A DNA stretch of 64,000 nt, from contig NZ_FO704550.1 in the NCBI RefSeq assembly GCF_000968195.1, positions 3,968,001 to 4,032,000 of the forward strand. Reading direction: 5' to 3'. Shown in pieces: positions 45,619 through 54,896 of the stretch. Source of the DNA: Xenorhabdus doucetiae. GTDB taxonomy: Bacteria; Pseudomonadota; Gammaproteobacteria; Enterobacterales; Enterobacteriaceae. The notes beneath the pieces are model-generated. The model was not told the DNA's origin, made no database searches, and was given only the letters and a program-made list of their open reading frames with translations. The number at the start of each line of letters is the position of its first letter. The stretch's first letter is position 1. A program made the translations under genes and the position numbers.

Positions 45619-46158
45619 ATGAGCAAGGAAACGATTCGCTGCGGTTGGGTAACATCCGACCCTGATTATCTGGCCTACCACGATAATGAATGGGGAAACC
45701 CACTGAGAGATAGCCAGCAACTTTTCGAACTGATTTGTCTGGAAGGGCAACAAGCAGGTTTATCATGGCTGACGATCCTGAAAAAACGGCAAGGCTATCG
45801 GCAGTGTTTCCATCAGTTTGATCCGGTCAAAATCGCCAAAATGGATGAAACCGATGTTGGGCGACTCATGAAAGAACCGGCTATCGTGCGTAATCGCGCC
45901 AAAATCAATGCGATTATTCACAATGCCCGCGCCTACCTAAAAATGGCTGAACAAGATGAAGATTTCAGCGCTTTTATTTGGCATTTCGTTGATGATTCCC
46001 CGCAGATTAATCACTGGCAAAACTTGTCAGACGTTCCGGCTCAAACAGCCACTTCTGATGCTCTTTCAAACGCGTTGAAACAACGGGGATTTAAATTTAT
46101 CGGCAGCACCACCTGCTATGCGTTTATGCAGGCAGCGGGGCTAAATGCCTTTTCATAA
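45619..46158 (+). pseudogene. tag: 3-methyladenine DNA glycosylase I, 3' end cut by IS630
   Basis: Residues 1-175 are a good Tag protein: RCGWVTSDPDYLAYHDNEWG, CLEGQQAGLSWLTILKKR (catalytic Glu42), RGFKFIGSTTCYAFMQAAGL. Translation then enters the IS630 element and stops after NAFS. Family members bind zinc through two N-terminal ligands (here Cys8 and His21) and two C-terminal ones (His175 and Cys179 in E. coli). The latter two lie beyond the insertion, at 47316-47330, so the encoded protein lacks half of its zinc site. It may be unstable or inactive for repair of 3-methyladenine. Confidence 0.9.
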
Positions 46159-47304
46159 TGCTGAGACTCTGATATTTCTGATTCCTTTCAACGTCTTTTT
46201 TCCTGACGCCGTTTTTAAAAAAATTTTCACATTTTTAATCAGTTGCCACATAAATTGGCAACCATGATTACGGGTAACCGTTTCATGTAACGATTGCCAT
46301 AACCGCTCTATTTTGTTCAACCAGGGCGAATAAACCGGAAGGAATAAAAGTGTCACGCTTGGATTCTGTCGTAACCACGCTTTTACTGACTTACTTTTAT
46401 GAATAATGTAGTTGTCTAAAATCACGGTGAGCGTTTCTGCGTGACGATATTGGCGTTTAAATTCTTTTAAAGTTTTGATAAAATAATTGAGGCGTTTTTC
46501 TTCATTTAACCCCGTAAAAACAATTTTGTTGGTCGGGACAATCAAGACAACCCGCAACGGTAGATTTTTTATTTTTTCCCGGCGGTATTAATGCGTTTTT
46601 GCTGGCCTTTTAAAATACCAGCCCGCCCCCGATTTTCGGGGTTCAAGTGAATATCCACTTCATCTTCATAAACAACAGGATGTTTCTCTGACGCCCGGGA
46701 AAGCGCTTCGGAAATGCGGGCCATTTTTTCTTCATATTCGGGATCGGGTAACTTGACTGTCGGGGCCGCTCTTCTCCAGACAATCCCTTGTTGACGGAAA
46801 TAACGGTAAAGCGTGCTCATTGAAAGGGTGATATTAAGTAACCTTTTGATTAAAAATACAAAAAAGGCCAGGCTCCATCGGGAACCGAGATAACCGAACT
46901 GTTGGGGAGAATGTTCCAATAGATAAGACAGAAAAGGCCAAAGTGGGGTTAAATGCCATCGGGTATGGCGGCCTGCCGGTAAACTGAGTAACCCCATCCA
47001 TCCCAGCTCCCTAAACCGCTTAATCCAGCGCCAGACAGAAGACTCAGCGCAACACAGTTTATCGGCCACTTGGGAGACCGGCTCTCCTTGGCATAACCAG
47101 AGTATGCCCATGATCCGGCGGGCATAATTTTTATCTGTGGTTTTTTGAACGACTTTTTTCATCTGGCGCCGTTCATTTCGGGAGGTTGGTGGTAAGATAA
47201 GCATAACTCAGTCCTTCCTTTTGCGGTTTCTTTTATTGCAATCAAGACATTCGCAAAAATAGGACTGAGTTTCTTTGAGACTCCTACCATTTTGGCAAGC
47301 CATT
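46144..47304 (-). mobile_element. IS630-family insertion sequence, copy B, inside tag
   Basis: A 1161-nt element bordered by TA at 46142-46143 and 47305-47306, the target duplication. The ends are imperfect inverted repeats (left AATGCCTTTTCATAATGCTG; right-end complement AATGGCTTGCCAAAATGGTA). Removing the element and one TA restores a 187-codon tag gene exactly, which proves the boundaries. It differs in sequence from copy A, so the two are separate IS630 types. Confidence 0.92.
46153..47204 (-). CDS. IS630-family transposase of copy B (two frames, -1 frameshift)
   Basis: Frame 1 (47204-46569) holds the helix-turn-helix (VADKLCCAESSVWRWIKRFR) and the first catalytic Asp region (VVYEDEVDIHLNP). 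Frame 2 (ending 46153) holds LDNYIIHKSK and SPWLNKIERLW with the second Asp and the Glu. They are joined by a -1 shift near the A6 run at 46572-46577. The DDE triad is intact across the frames, so frameshifting could give an active enzyme. Confidence 0.85.
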
Positions 47305-47345
47305 TAGTCAACGATCACCTTGTCAATTGTTTGTGTCGCAAATAA
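47305..47345 (+). pseudogene. tag: Severed 3' end of tag
   Basis: Directly after the right TA the sequence reads, in the tag frame, VNDHLVNCLCRK and a stop at 47343-47345. This corresponds to GLVNDHVVGCCCYPGNKP of E. coli Tag and supplies the missing zinc ligands His179 and Cys183. With the first 175 residues it gives 187 residues, equal to E. coli Tag. Confidence 0.9.
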
Positions 47346-47460
47346 GCAATATAAAAACACAGCATAGCCGTTTTACTCCATTGCACCCTGATAGTGAGCA
47401 GGGTATGGTGTTTTCTTCTCATACAATCTTTTCATACAAAAAACAGACGCAAACGCCACT

Positions 47461-48717
47461 ATGAAATTTTCGCAATTCGGAAACAAATTTACACAAGATT
47501 CGGGAATTACCCGTCTGATGACTGATCTCAACCAAGGTTTGAGAACCCCTGGTGCCATTATGTTGGGCGGCGGCAACCCCGCACATATCCCAGAAATGGA
47601 TGATTATTTCCAGCAGATATTGACTGACATGGCGTTAGACGGTCAATTAAGCGAAACCCTATGCAATTATGACGGGCCACAAGGGAAAAATACCTTGATA
47701 GCGGCGTTGGCCCAAGAGTTAAGGGAAAAGCTCGGCTGGGAAATTCATCCACAAAACATCGCCCTGACCAATGGCAGCCAGAGCGCCTTTTTCTATCTGT
47801 TTAATTTACTGGCGGGTCGCGCTGAAGACGGCTCAATGAAACGTGTTTTGTTTCCCCTGGCACCAGAATATATTGGTTATTCGGATTCCGGTTTGGATGA
47901 AGGGTTATTTGTTGCCAATAAACCGAATATTGAATTGCTGCCCAACGGCCAATTCAAATATCACGTCGATTTCGATCACCTGAATATTACCGAAGACATC
48001 AACCTGATTTGCGTCTCTCGCCCGACCAATCCAACCGGCAACGTGATCACCGATGAAGAATTACTGCGTTTGGATGGTTTGGCGCAACAGCACCAGATCC
48101 CCCTACTGATAGACAATGCCTACGGCGTGCCATTCCCCGGTATTATTTTTAGCGAAGCAACCCCGTTGTGGAACCACAATATTATTCTGTGCATGAGCCT
48201 GTCCAAATTGGGTCTGCCGGGTTCCCGCTGCGGGATCATTATCGCTAATGAGAAAATCATTAATGCGGTCAGTAACATGAATGGCATTATCAGCCTGTCC
48301 CCTGGGGGCGTTGGGCCGGCTATCGCGCTGGAAATGATTAAACGCAATGACCTGTTCCGCCTGTCACAGAATGTCATTCAGCCGTTTTACAAGCAGCGGG
48401 TAGACAACGTAATCGAAATCATTCGTCGCCACATCTCGGAAGAGCGCTGCCTGATCCATAAACCGGAAGGGGCGATATTCCTCTGGCTCTGGTTTAAAAA
48501 CTTACCCATCACGACAGAAGTGCTTTATCAGCGGTTGAAAAAACGGAAAGTGCTGATGGTACCGGGGCATTTCTTCTTTCCGGGGCTGGAGCATGATTGG
48601 CCGCACGCCCATCAATGTATGCGCATGAACTATGTGCCTGATATTGAAAAGATCGAAGAAGGCATTCGTATTCTGTCTGAAGAGATTGAGATAGCCCATA
48701 AAGAAACAGGATGCTGA
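47461..48717 (+). CDS. avtA: Valine-pyruvate aminotransferase
   Basis: 418 residues, very close to E. coli AvtA (GLRTPGAIMLGGGNPAHIPE, LCNYDGPQGKNTL, CVSRPTNPTGNVITDEELL). The PLP lysine lies in MSLSKLGLPGSRCG. The enzyme interconverts valine/pyruvate and 2-oxoisovalerate/alanine in branched-chain amino acid and alanine metabolism. It stands alone; no terminator with a U-tract is seen on its own strand. Confidence 0.96.
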   Translation: MKFSQFGNKFTQDSGITRLMTDLNQGLRTPGAIMLGGGNPAHIPEMDDYFQQILTDMALDGQLSETLCNYDGPQGKNTLIAALAQELREKLGWEIHPQNIALTNGSQSAFFYLFNLLAGRAEDGSMKRVLFPLAPEYIGYSDSGLDEGLFVANKPNIELLPNGQFKYHVDFDHLNITEDINLICVSRPTNPTGNVITDEELLRLDGLAQQHQIPLLIDNAYGVPFPGIIFSEATPLWNHNIILCMSLSKLGLPGSRCGIIIANEKIINAVSNMNGIISLSPGGVGPAIALEMIKRNDLFRLSQNVIQPFYKQRVDNVIEIIRRHISEERCLIHKPEGAIFLWLWFKNLPITTEVLYQRLKKRKVLMVPGHFFFPGLEHDWPHAHQCMRMNYVPDIEKIEEGIRILSEEIEIAHKETGC

Positions 48718-48756
48718 TCTGCATGGCAAGCTGTCTTTAATCAGTTGGCAAAAAAT

Positions 48757-48970
48757 AAAAAAAGCTCCCTCATTTAGGGGGAGGGAGCAAGATGATAACG
48801 AGGACTTTTACCTGCGAACAGGACAGTAGTTATTAGAATCCCAAAAGAATTCTTCACACACATAGGAAAGGAAAACGATCCTTGTTTTTATACCTTCCCT
48901 GAACTGCATCTATTTAACCAGAAAAAACTTATTCTAATGAATTGAATAAGCAGGAATTTTTAACTTTAAA
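48757..48970 (-). ncRNA. Candidate minus-strand small RNA
   Basis: A textbook terminator faces left: stem GCTCCCTC / GAGGGAGC (48764-48771 / 48781-48788) followed on the minus strand by seven T and then a second T-rich run. No minus-strand protein gene lies upstream of it; the 530 nt to yidQ are otherwise empty. The transcript would include a C/U-rich segment (GATCGTTTTCCTTTCC). A CRP-like site at 49023-49038 would be suitably placed for a start near 48970. The 5' end is a guess. I do not recognise a known sRNA. Confidence 0.4.
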
Positions 48971-49022
48971 TTGCCTCTACTATCTCAAATTGCAGCCAAA
49001 TTAAGACAATTGAGCCACTTTC

Positions 49023-49038
49023 TGTGATCTAAAGCACG
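49023..49038. promoter_or_regulatory. CRP-like binding site
   Basis: TGTGATCTAAAGCACG: one perfect TGTGA half-site, 6-nt spacer, and GCACG against consensus TCACA, flanked by AT-rich sequence. It could serve the candidate leftward sRNA or the yidQ gene 280 nt to the right. Confidence 0.4.
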
Positions 49039-49317
49039 TTTAATGAATCAAGAGGAATGCAAGCCATCACCCGTCTGAGGCTATGAGGCTAAAAGTTTGC
49101 TACGTTCTCAATAAACAGAGAGAGTTACGCAGAATTTGTTGAGATGATGAAATTTAGCGATAAGTGCTATAGCAAACTGAATATAACATGACTATAGTAA
49201 ATAGTATTGAAGAGTAAGAATACTAACGGGTAAAGTTTACACCCGTTATGCTTTGGAAGAATGGCGTTAAATAGCGAATACAGTATCTGAACATTGGCAA
49301 ATTAACTCATTGAGATC

Positions 49318-49677
49318 ATGGAAATGATGAAAAATTGTAAAGTGTTTCTATTACTAGGCACCACATTAGGGTGGCTACTTGTGACGGGCTGTTCCAGTAT
49401 CATGACCCATAACGGCCCCTATCAAGGTTACTATTCCGGGGCAAAAGCCAATATTGGCATGTTGCAAGATGATAAAACGGGGTGGATTGTGAAGCCGCTG
49501 CTTGTGCTCGACCTGCCGTTTTCTGCTTTCTTGGACACACTCCTGCTTCCCTACGATTATGCCCGATCCGATCAAGATAACGCAGAACAATCCCCCAAAC
49601 ACCGGATAGAGCAACTAGATAAAAATCCTACAGTTACGCAGTCTGCACCAGATATCATCATTAATTATGATGCCTAA
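49318..49677 (+). CDS. yidQ: YidQ/YceK-family lipoprotein
   Basis: 119 residues with a lipoprotein signal ending LLVTGC-SS, followed by the family core (IMTHNGPYQGYYSGAKA, VLDLPFSAFLDTLLLPYD) as in E. coli YidQ and YceK. Function unknown; outer-membrane lipoprotein by the residue after Cys (Ser). Two further in-frame ATGs at codons 3 and 4 could be the start. Convergent with yidR, the E. coli neighbour. Confidence 0.88.
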   Translation: MEMMKNCKVFLLLGTTLGWLLVTGCSSIMTHNGPYQGYYSGAKANIGMLQDDKTGWIVKPLLVLDLPFSAFLDTLLLPYDYARSDQDNAEQSPKHRIEQLDKNPTVTQSAPDIIINYDA

Positions 49678-49775
49678 TTGTATTCGGTGCCACAATAAAC
49701 AATAGCCAACATGTTATCCGGCATCGCCATCCGCGATGCCCACGTCAGCCATATCTGTTTCAACCACAATCTGTT

Positions 49776-51065
49776 TCAGTTAATCCCTGTTTCAACCACA
49801 AATAGTTGTCGGTAACCGTCAATATCCCGCATAAACGCAACATAACGATCATCCGGTGATATCACGATGGCATCAGCGCAGGGTGCATCATCGGTACGCG
49901 CCGTTAAACGCTGCATTTTCCCCGTCTGGCTGTCACAAAGCATAACGCTATTGTCACAAACACAGGCAATAAACCGCCCACGGCTGTCCCAGCTAAATGC
50001 AGATTGTATGCTGTTTTTGCCGTCAGTTATCTGCATTGGCTCGCCACCATTAGGGGAGACAGACCATAGCTGGACAATCCCCTGTTCATCTCTCATCAAA
50101 AAACCGATCTGACTGCCATCTGGCGATGTTCTTAGCCAATGGCGCGGAACATTCACCACGCCCGGCCAGCGTTTATCATGGGTAAACGTTAAACGTCGCT
50201 GTTTCACTCCCGCCGGTGGTGCCGGCAATGTGGTTTCTGTGCCCGCCAAAGGCTGGCTGCCCGCAATGGCATAATCATTGTCGTTTTCAGGCAGATCAAC
50301 GAGGTAAATCTCCGGGATTTTTTCACCACTGGCGGCGCAGGTATCCCCAATAAAAGCCAGTGCCCAACGCTGCCATTGACCATTATCTTTGCGATATCCC
50401 TGCTGCCCAATCCACCCTTCTTCATAGGCACGATTGATGTCATCACTGCCGGGACGCGGGTTTGCCGTCGTTTCGCTGACCACCACTGAAAAATAGCTAC
50501 CGCCATATTCCCTCGGGTGTTTTTTAGCCGGCATCACAGCACGTAAAGGCACAGCCACCGCGACATTACGTAAATCAAGCGCAGGATCTAATTCATGCAT
50601 CACATGATCGTTGTAGGTAAAACTGAGACGACTGCCATCGGGGCTGAATACATGGACATGGGTTCCACCCCGCAAGGCACCTGCGGTATAAGGTGGCGTA
50701 ATATCCATGGCATCAATGTTAATGGCCACATTTGGCTGACTATCGGAGACAATGACGCCACGGCGATGATGAAAATCATATTTCCACTGTGCATCGGGTT
50801 GTTCCGGGCCGTGAATAAAGGCATAACGAGCAGGTTCTTGTGGACTTACCGTCACAACACCGACATGAGCACCCTCCTTTGCCTGATAGATAATTTTAGT
50901 TTGCCCATGATTAACATGAATTTTTTCTATCGTTAAACCGGTAAAAGAGGCACCATGAGGGCGAACATCGTAGACCAGCCATTGGCTGTCTGGCGTCCAA
51001 GCATTTATATTCGTTATCTGATGGCTACGGCTATCAAATGTAATCTGACGTTCCTTAAACACCAT
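49776..51065 (-). CDS. yidR: YidR, TolB-like beta-propeller protein
   Basis: 429 residues closely resembling E. coli YidR (DUF3748): TPDSQWLVYDVRPHGASFTG, VFSPDGSRLSFTYNDHVMHE, RRLTFTHDKRWPGVVNVPRH. Repeated SPDG/TPDG-type blades indicate a TolB/WD40-like propeller. No signal peptide is apparent. Role unknown. Its pairing with yidQ is conserved with E. coli, but the pair is here linked to yicG. Confidence 0.93.
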   Translation of the reverse strand: MVFKERQITFDSRSHQITNINAWTPDSQWLVYDVRPHGASFTGLTIEKIHVNHGQTKIIYQAKEGAHVGVVTVSPQEPARYAFIHGPEQPDAQWKYDFHHRRGVIVSDSQPNVAINIDAMDITPPYTAGALRGGTHVHVFSPDGSRLSFTYNDHVMHELDPALDLRNVAVAVPLRAVMPAKKHPREYGGSYFSVVVSETTANPRPGSDDINRAYEEGWIGQQGYRKDNGQWQRWALAFIGDTCAASGEKIPEIYLVDLPENDNDYAIAGSQPLAGTETTLPAPPAGVKQRRLTFTHDKRWPGVVNVPRHWLRTSPDGSQIGFLMRDEQGIVQLWSVSPNGGEPMQITDGKNSIQSAFSWDSRGRFIACVCDNSVMLCDSQTGKMQRLTARTDDAPCADAIVISPDDRYVAFMRDIDGYRQLFVVETGIN

Positions 51066-51201
51066 TTTTCACCCTTACTTTGCGAGGTTTCGGATAAGAA
51101 AAACTAATTTTATTCAGATCCGGCTAAAAAATTTCAGTCGAGACGTTATTATTTCGACAGTACTCTATTACTTATCCGTTATATTCCATTTAATTAAACT
51201 T

Positions 51202-51819
51202 ATGCTACTCAGTGTCCTTTATATCATTGGTATTACGGCTGAAGCCATGACAGGTGCCTTAGCCGCAGGTCGCCGAAAAATGGATGTCTTCGGCGTTATT
51301 ATTATTGCTTCCGTGACAGCCATCGGTGGCGGCACCGTCCGGGATATTATTTTGGGGCACTATCCCCTCGGTTGGGTAAAAAATCCAGAATATATCGTGA
51401 CTGTTGCCTGTGCCGCCGTACTCACTATCTGGGTTGCCCCCATGATGAAACACCTACGCCGTCTGTTTCTCATTCTTGATGCCATTGGTTTAATTGTCTT
51501 CTCTATTATTGGTGCGCAAATCGCGTTGGATATGCACTACAGCCCGATCATTGCCGCCATTGCAGCCGTTATTACCGGCGTTTTTGGCGGTGTATTGCGC
51601 GACATGTTTTGCAATACCATCCCGTTGGTATTCCAAAAAGAGATTTATGCCGGTGTCTCTTTCGCCGCCGCCTGGCTCTATATCGCCTTGCTGCATACAC
51701 CATTACCGCCGAATAGCGTTATCCTGATTACCCTGGTTGCAGGACTGGCCGCACGGCTGATTGCGATTCGTTACCGTCTTGGGCTGCCTATCTTCAATTA
51801 TGATGGCACAGACCACTGA
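51202..51819 (+). CDS. yicG: YicG, UPF0126/TRIC-like membrane protein
   Basis: 205 residues with seven likely transmembrane helices in two similar halves (GGGTVRDIILGHYPLGWV and GGVLRDMFCNTIPLVFQK), the duplicated glycine-rich motif of the prokaryotic TRIC/UPF0126 family, some of which form potassium-permeable channels. Start at the ATG at 51202. Next to ligB as in E. coli. Confidence 0.94.
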   Translation: MLLSVLYIIGITAEAMTGALAAGRRKMDVFGVIIIASVTAIGGGTVRDIILGHYPLGWVKNPEYIVTVACAAVLTIWVAPMMKHLRRLFLILDAIGLIVFSIIGAQIALDMHYSPIIAAIAAVITGVFGGVLRDMFCNTIPLVFQKEIYAGVSFAAAWLYIALLHTPLPPNSVILITLVAGLAARLIAIRYRLGLPIFNYDGTDH

Positions 51820-51927
51820 GACTATTTCCGTTAACACCACGCCGCTACATCATAATGATGAATATTCGGGGCAACCTGTTGCCCCTATTCACTCAATTCA
51901 CTCATATCCCGGCTCTCTGGCTTATTC

Positions 51928-53586
51928 TTAATCCCCTGTAAAGATAACGGCCTTAATTTCAGGATGCTGTAAAAAAGCTGAGATTTTTTCTCTTTTGGTA
52001 TGAGGCAGGCCAATGGCTTCGTGCCATCGTGAAAGCGGCTGTAATTTGGCTTGCTGAAATTGGGAAAAAATCAATTCCGCGCGTTTAGTGCCAATATGGG
52101 GCACGGCCTCAAGCTGCGGTTTGTCCAAATCCAACCAATCGGTTAAATTTGCCACCAGCCCATGTTTTACCAACGCTGACCACGTTCCTTGCCCGACGCC
52201 TTTCATTTGCAATTTTTCCCCAAGCCATGTCAGGCGTGCGATAAACTGTTGCCGACAATAATGTTCGTCGTTGTTCTCATTTTCAGGGTCGAGTGACAGA
52301 CAGCTAAGGAAATGATAATCCGGTTCATTAGGGGGTTGAATATCAGGACGTTCCGCCATACGCCACACCACTTTATCGAGTTTAGGTATCCCATGCCCCG
52401 CCAGTGCCACTGTAATTTTATCGCCGGGATAAACGTTCCACTGTTTCCAACGTTTGATGGAACCGATGTTGACTCGACTCACGTGCCGATCATCCACCTT
52501 TACTTTTTCCAGATCTAATACAACGGATATTCTCCCTGTCCGGCCTACGGTGAAATTCACCCCTGTCACAGTGGTCATTTGCTGTCGCAGCGGATATTTC
52601 CATGCAATCGCCCAACTGTTTGATCCGCTTCGCCATTGCTGACCTGTCGGTTCAAGCTCTTGGCGTAAAACCACACCATCCGTCGCAAAAGGGAGCGGCT
52701 GAACAAAATAATCTCGCCATCTTTTTTCGGCCTCTTCTGCCGTGGTAATGGGGTGGCTATATTGGCTTGTGAACGGAAACCCCATGTCAGACAACCGCGC
52801 CAGTTTCACCGCCATTTCATTGGGTCCATCCGGCCAGCCCCAAATAAAAATGCCCACCTGTTGCAGTTCCGGGACGGGTGTTTTACGCATCATTAAGCCC
52901 GCCACTTTACTGCGCGCGCCCTGACTCCCCGCAATAGACTGTCGGTGATTTTCCTGCTGCCAGAAAAGTTCACCTTGTAACACCAAATGTTCAGGCGCAT
53001 TTTTAATCCGCTGAGGAATAGTGGGAATAAATGCGCTCTTCTCCATCCAGTCTGTTCCTTCAATACCATCACCACGGCTGATTAACTGCACTAATTGACC
53101 TTTTTTATACACCAAGGTTACTGCAACGCCATCAATTTTAGGTTGCAGCCACACCCCGGTTCGCCCCTGTAACCACCGGCGAATCTCCTCTATTCCCTTC
53201 AACTTATGCAGACCGGTGTGCTGGACGGGATGAAACTGTTTCCCTTCCTGTCGCGCCGAAATCACAGACGTGTCGGTCGCAGAATTAATTGGATTAACAG
53301 AAGTACTAACCGAGGGAAAAGTGCGGTTTGACTGGTGAGTTAAACAACGTTGCCAAATCCCTAAGGTTTCCAATAATTGATCATAGATTTCATCCTCTAT
53401 TTCACTCATACCTTGCTGACGATAAAGCTGATCCCACTTAGTGACCTGCTGTGTCAGTTGCTCAGTTTCATGCTGAAATTTTTCGGGTGACCACTCAGGG
53501 CAATGAGCCTGGTTGGCAAATGCCATGGGTATGCCAAATAGCAGTATCCAGACCGTAATTAAAAAACGAATGAGAAAATTAAGCAT
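51928..53586 (-). CDS. ligB: NAD-dependent DNA ligase B
   Basis: 552 residues. The adenylation motif is WLQPKIDGVAVTLVYKKG with the active Lys in KIDG; nucleotidyltransferase, OB-fold (YPGDKITVALAGHGIPKLDK) and helix-hairpin-helix regions (PHIGTKRAELIFSQ) follow. As in E. coli LigB, the zinc finger and BRCT domain of LigA are missing. The N-terminus (FLIRFLITVWILLFGIPMAF-ANQ) looks like a cleavable export signal followed by Cys-containing sequence, odd for a DNA ligase. Divergent from gmk. Confidence 0.95.
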   Translation of the reverse strand: MLNFLIRFLITVWILLFGIPMAFANQAHCPEWSPEKFQHETEQLTQQVTKWDQLYRQQGMSEIEDEIYDQLLETLGIWQRCLTHQSNRTFPSVSTSVNPINSATDTSVISARQEGKQFHPVQHTGLHKLKGIEEIRRWLQGRTGVWLQPKIDGVAVTLVYKKGQLVQLISRGDGIEGTDWMEKSAFIPTIPQRIKNAPEHLVLQGELFWQQENHRQSIAGSQGARSKVAGLMMRKTPVPELQQVGIFIWGWPDGPNEMAVKLARLSDMGFPFTSQYSHPITTAEEAEKRWRDYFVQPLPFATDGVVLRQELEPTGQQWRSGSNSWAIAWKYPLRQQMTTVTGVNFTVGRTGRISVVLDLEKVKVDDRHVSRVNIGSIKRWKQWNVYPGDKITVALAGHGIPKLDKVVWRMAERPDIQPPNEPDYHFLSCLSLDPENENNDEHYCRQQFIARLTWLGEKLQMKGVGQGTWSALVKHGLVANLTDWLDLDKPQLEAVPHIGTKRAELIFSQFQQAKLQPLSRWHEAIGLPHTKREKISAFLQHPEIKAVIFTGD

Positions 53587-53924
53587 CCTTGCTCCATCGG
53601 TTCCTAAAAAAATGGGTTCCTAAGACACGGGCAAAGAATAAAAAGCAGAAGAATTTTTACCAAGAGGCAAAAAGGAAGTTTGCGAGACGTTTCCAAAAAT
53701 AAAAGTGCAATTTCTGCAAACAATTATTTTTCTTGAAAATGTTTCGCAAAATTTTGCATTAATGCCCGTTTGTTAAGAAAAAATTTGGTTGAAACGCCCA
53801 TTGGCATGTATTGTAACGCTGCATGGATTAACGTATCTGTGTATACTATGCAGTGCTCTATATTTGTGGGATTTTATCTTCCTGCGCTTGCATTTATTTA
53901 TACCCAATCAGTCAAGAAATCATC
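53587..53924. other. ligB-gmk divergent spacer with a palindrome
   Basis: 338 nt that must hold the ligB and gmk promoters. A perfect 12-nt palindrome GCAAAATTTTGC lies at 53746-53757. A TATACT box near 53849-53854 could be the gmk -10, but its -35 is poor. No gene is present. Confidence 0.45.
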
Positions 53925-54548
53925 ATGAACCAAGGAACGTTATATATTGTTTCTGCGCCGAGTGGAGCAGGCAAATCAAGCCTTATTCAGGCTTTATTAA
54001 AAACTCAGCCTTTGTATGACACTCAGGTTTCTGTTTCGCACACAACGCGCCAAGCTCGTCCAGGCGAAAATCATGGTGAACATTATTTTTTCGTTACTGT
54101 GGATGAATTTCAAAATATGATCAGCAATGATGAATTTTTGGAATATGCCTGTGTTTTTGGTAATTATTACGGCACATCCCGAAAAGTCATCGAAGAGACA
54201 CTCGCCAGTGGCGTTGATGTTTTTCTTGATATTGACTGGCAAGGTGCACAGCAAATCCGCCAGAAAATGCCCGCGGGGCGCAGCATTTTCATCCTGCCAC
54301 CGTCCAAGGAAGAGTTGCTCCGCCGCCTGCGCGGACGCGGTCAGGATAGCGAAGAGGTCATTGCCAAACGCATGGCACAAGCCGTCGCGGAGATGGAACA
54401 TTATAACGAATATGATTACGTCATTATCAATGACGATTTCAATACGGCATTGGCCGATTTACAATCTATTATTCGTTCAGAGCGTCTACGATTAGATCGT
54501 CAGACTCAGCGGCATGATGCCTTAATCAGCAAATTATTGGCAGACTGA
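53925..54548 (+). CDS. gmk: Guanylate kinase
   Basis: 207 residues from the ATG at 53925 (MNQGTLYIVS), the same length as E. coli Gmk; an upstream in-frame start adds 24 residues without homology. P-loop APSGAGKS (11-18), GMP-binding VSHTTRQARPGE and YYGTS. Phosphorylates GMP to GDP, feeding GTP and (p)ppGpp pools, which fits its linkage to rpoZ-spoT. rpoZ follows 54 nt downstream. Confidence 0.98.
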   Translation: MNQGTLYIVSAPSGAGKSSLIQALLKTQPLYDTQVSVSHTTRQARPGENHGEHYFFVTVDEFQNMISNDEFLEYACVFGNYYGTSRKVIEETLASGVDVFLDIDWQGAQQIRQKMPAGRSIFILPPSKEELLRRLRGRGQDSEEVIAKRMAQAVAEMEHYNEYDYVIINDDFNTALADLQSIIRSERLRLDRQTQRHDALISKLLAD

Positions 54549-54602
54549 ACCAAGTTTCAGTATGATGCCCAGTCATTTATTTACCTGTGGAGTAGCACAC
54601 AT

Positions 54603-54878
54603 ATGGCACGCGTAACTGTTCAAGACGCAGTAGAAAAAATTGGTAACCGTTTTGACCTGGTGTTGGTCGCTGCTCGCCGAGCACGCCAATTGCAAGCAGG
54701 TGGCAAAGATCCTCTCGTTCCAGAAGAAAACGATAAGACGACGGTTATCGCTCTGCGTGAAATCGAGCAAGGTCTTATCAACAATAAAATTCTCGATGTT
54801 CGTGAACGTCAAGAACAACAAGAGCAAGAAGCCGCAGAAATCAAAGCTGTTTCCGCCATCGCTGAAGGTCGTCGTTAA
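54603..54878 (+). CDS. rpoZ: RNA polymerase omega subunit
   Basis: 91 residues, nearly identical to E. coli RpoZ (MARVTVQDAVEKIGNRFDLV ... EEND KTTVIALREIE). Omega aids assembly of the beta' subunit and forms part of the first ppGpp binding site on RNA polymerase. It is followed after 18 nt by spoT. Confidence 0.99.
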   Translation: MARVTVQDAVEKIGNRFDLVLVAARRARQLQAGGKDPLVPEENDKTTVIALREIEQGLINNKILDVRERQEQQEQEAAEIKAVSAIAEGRR

Positions 54879-54896
54879 TTTTACGGTAGGTCTGCC

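Noticed and set aside
48764..48788. Terminator of avtA
   Set aside because: On the plus strand the hairpin is followed by AAGATGATAACG without a T run; the T-tract lies on the other side, so the signal serves minus-strand transcription.
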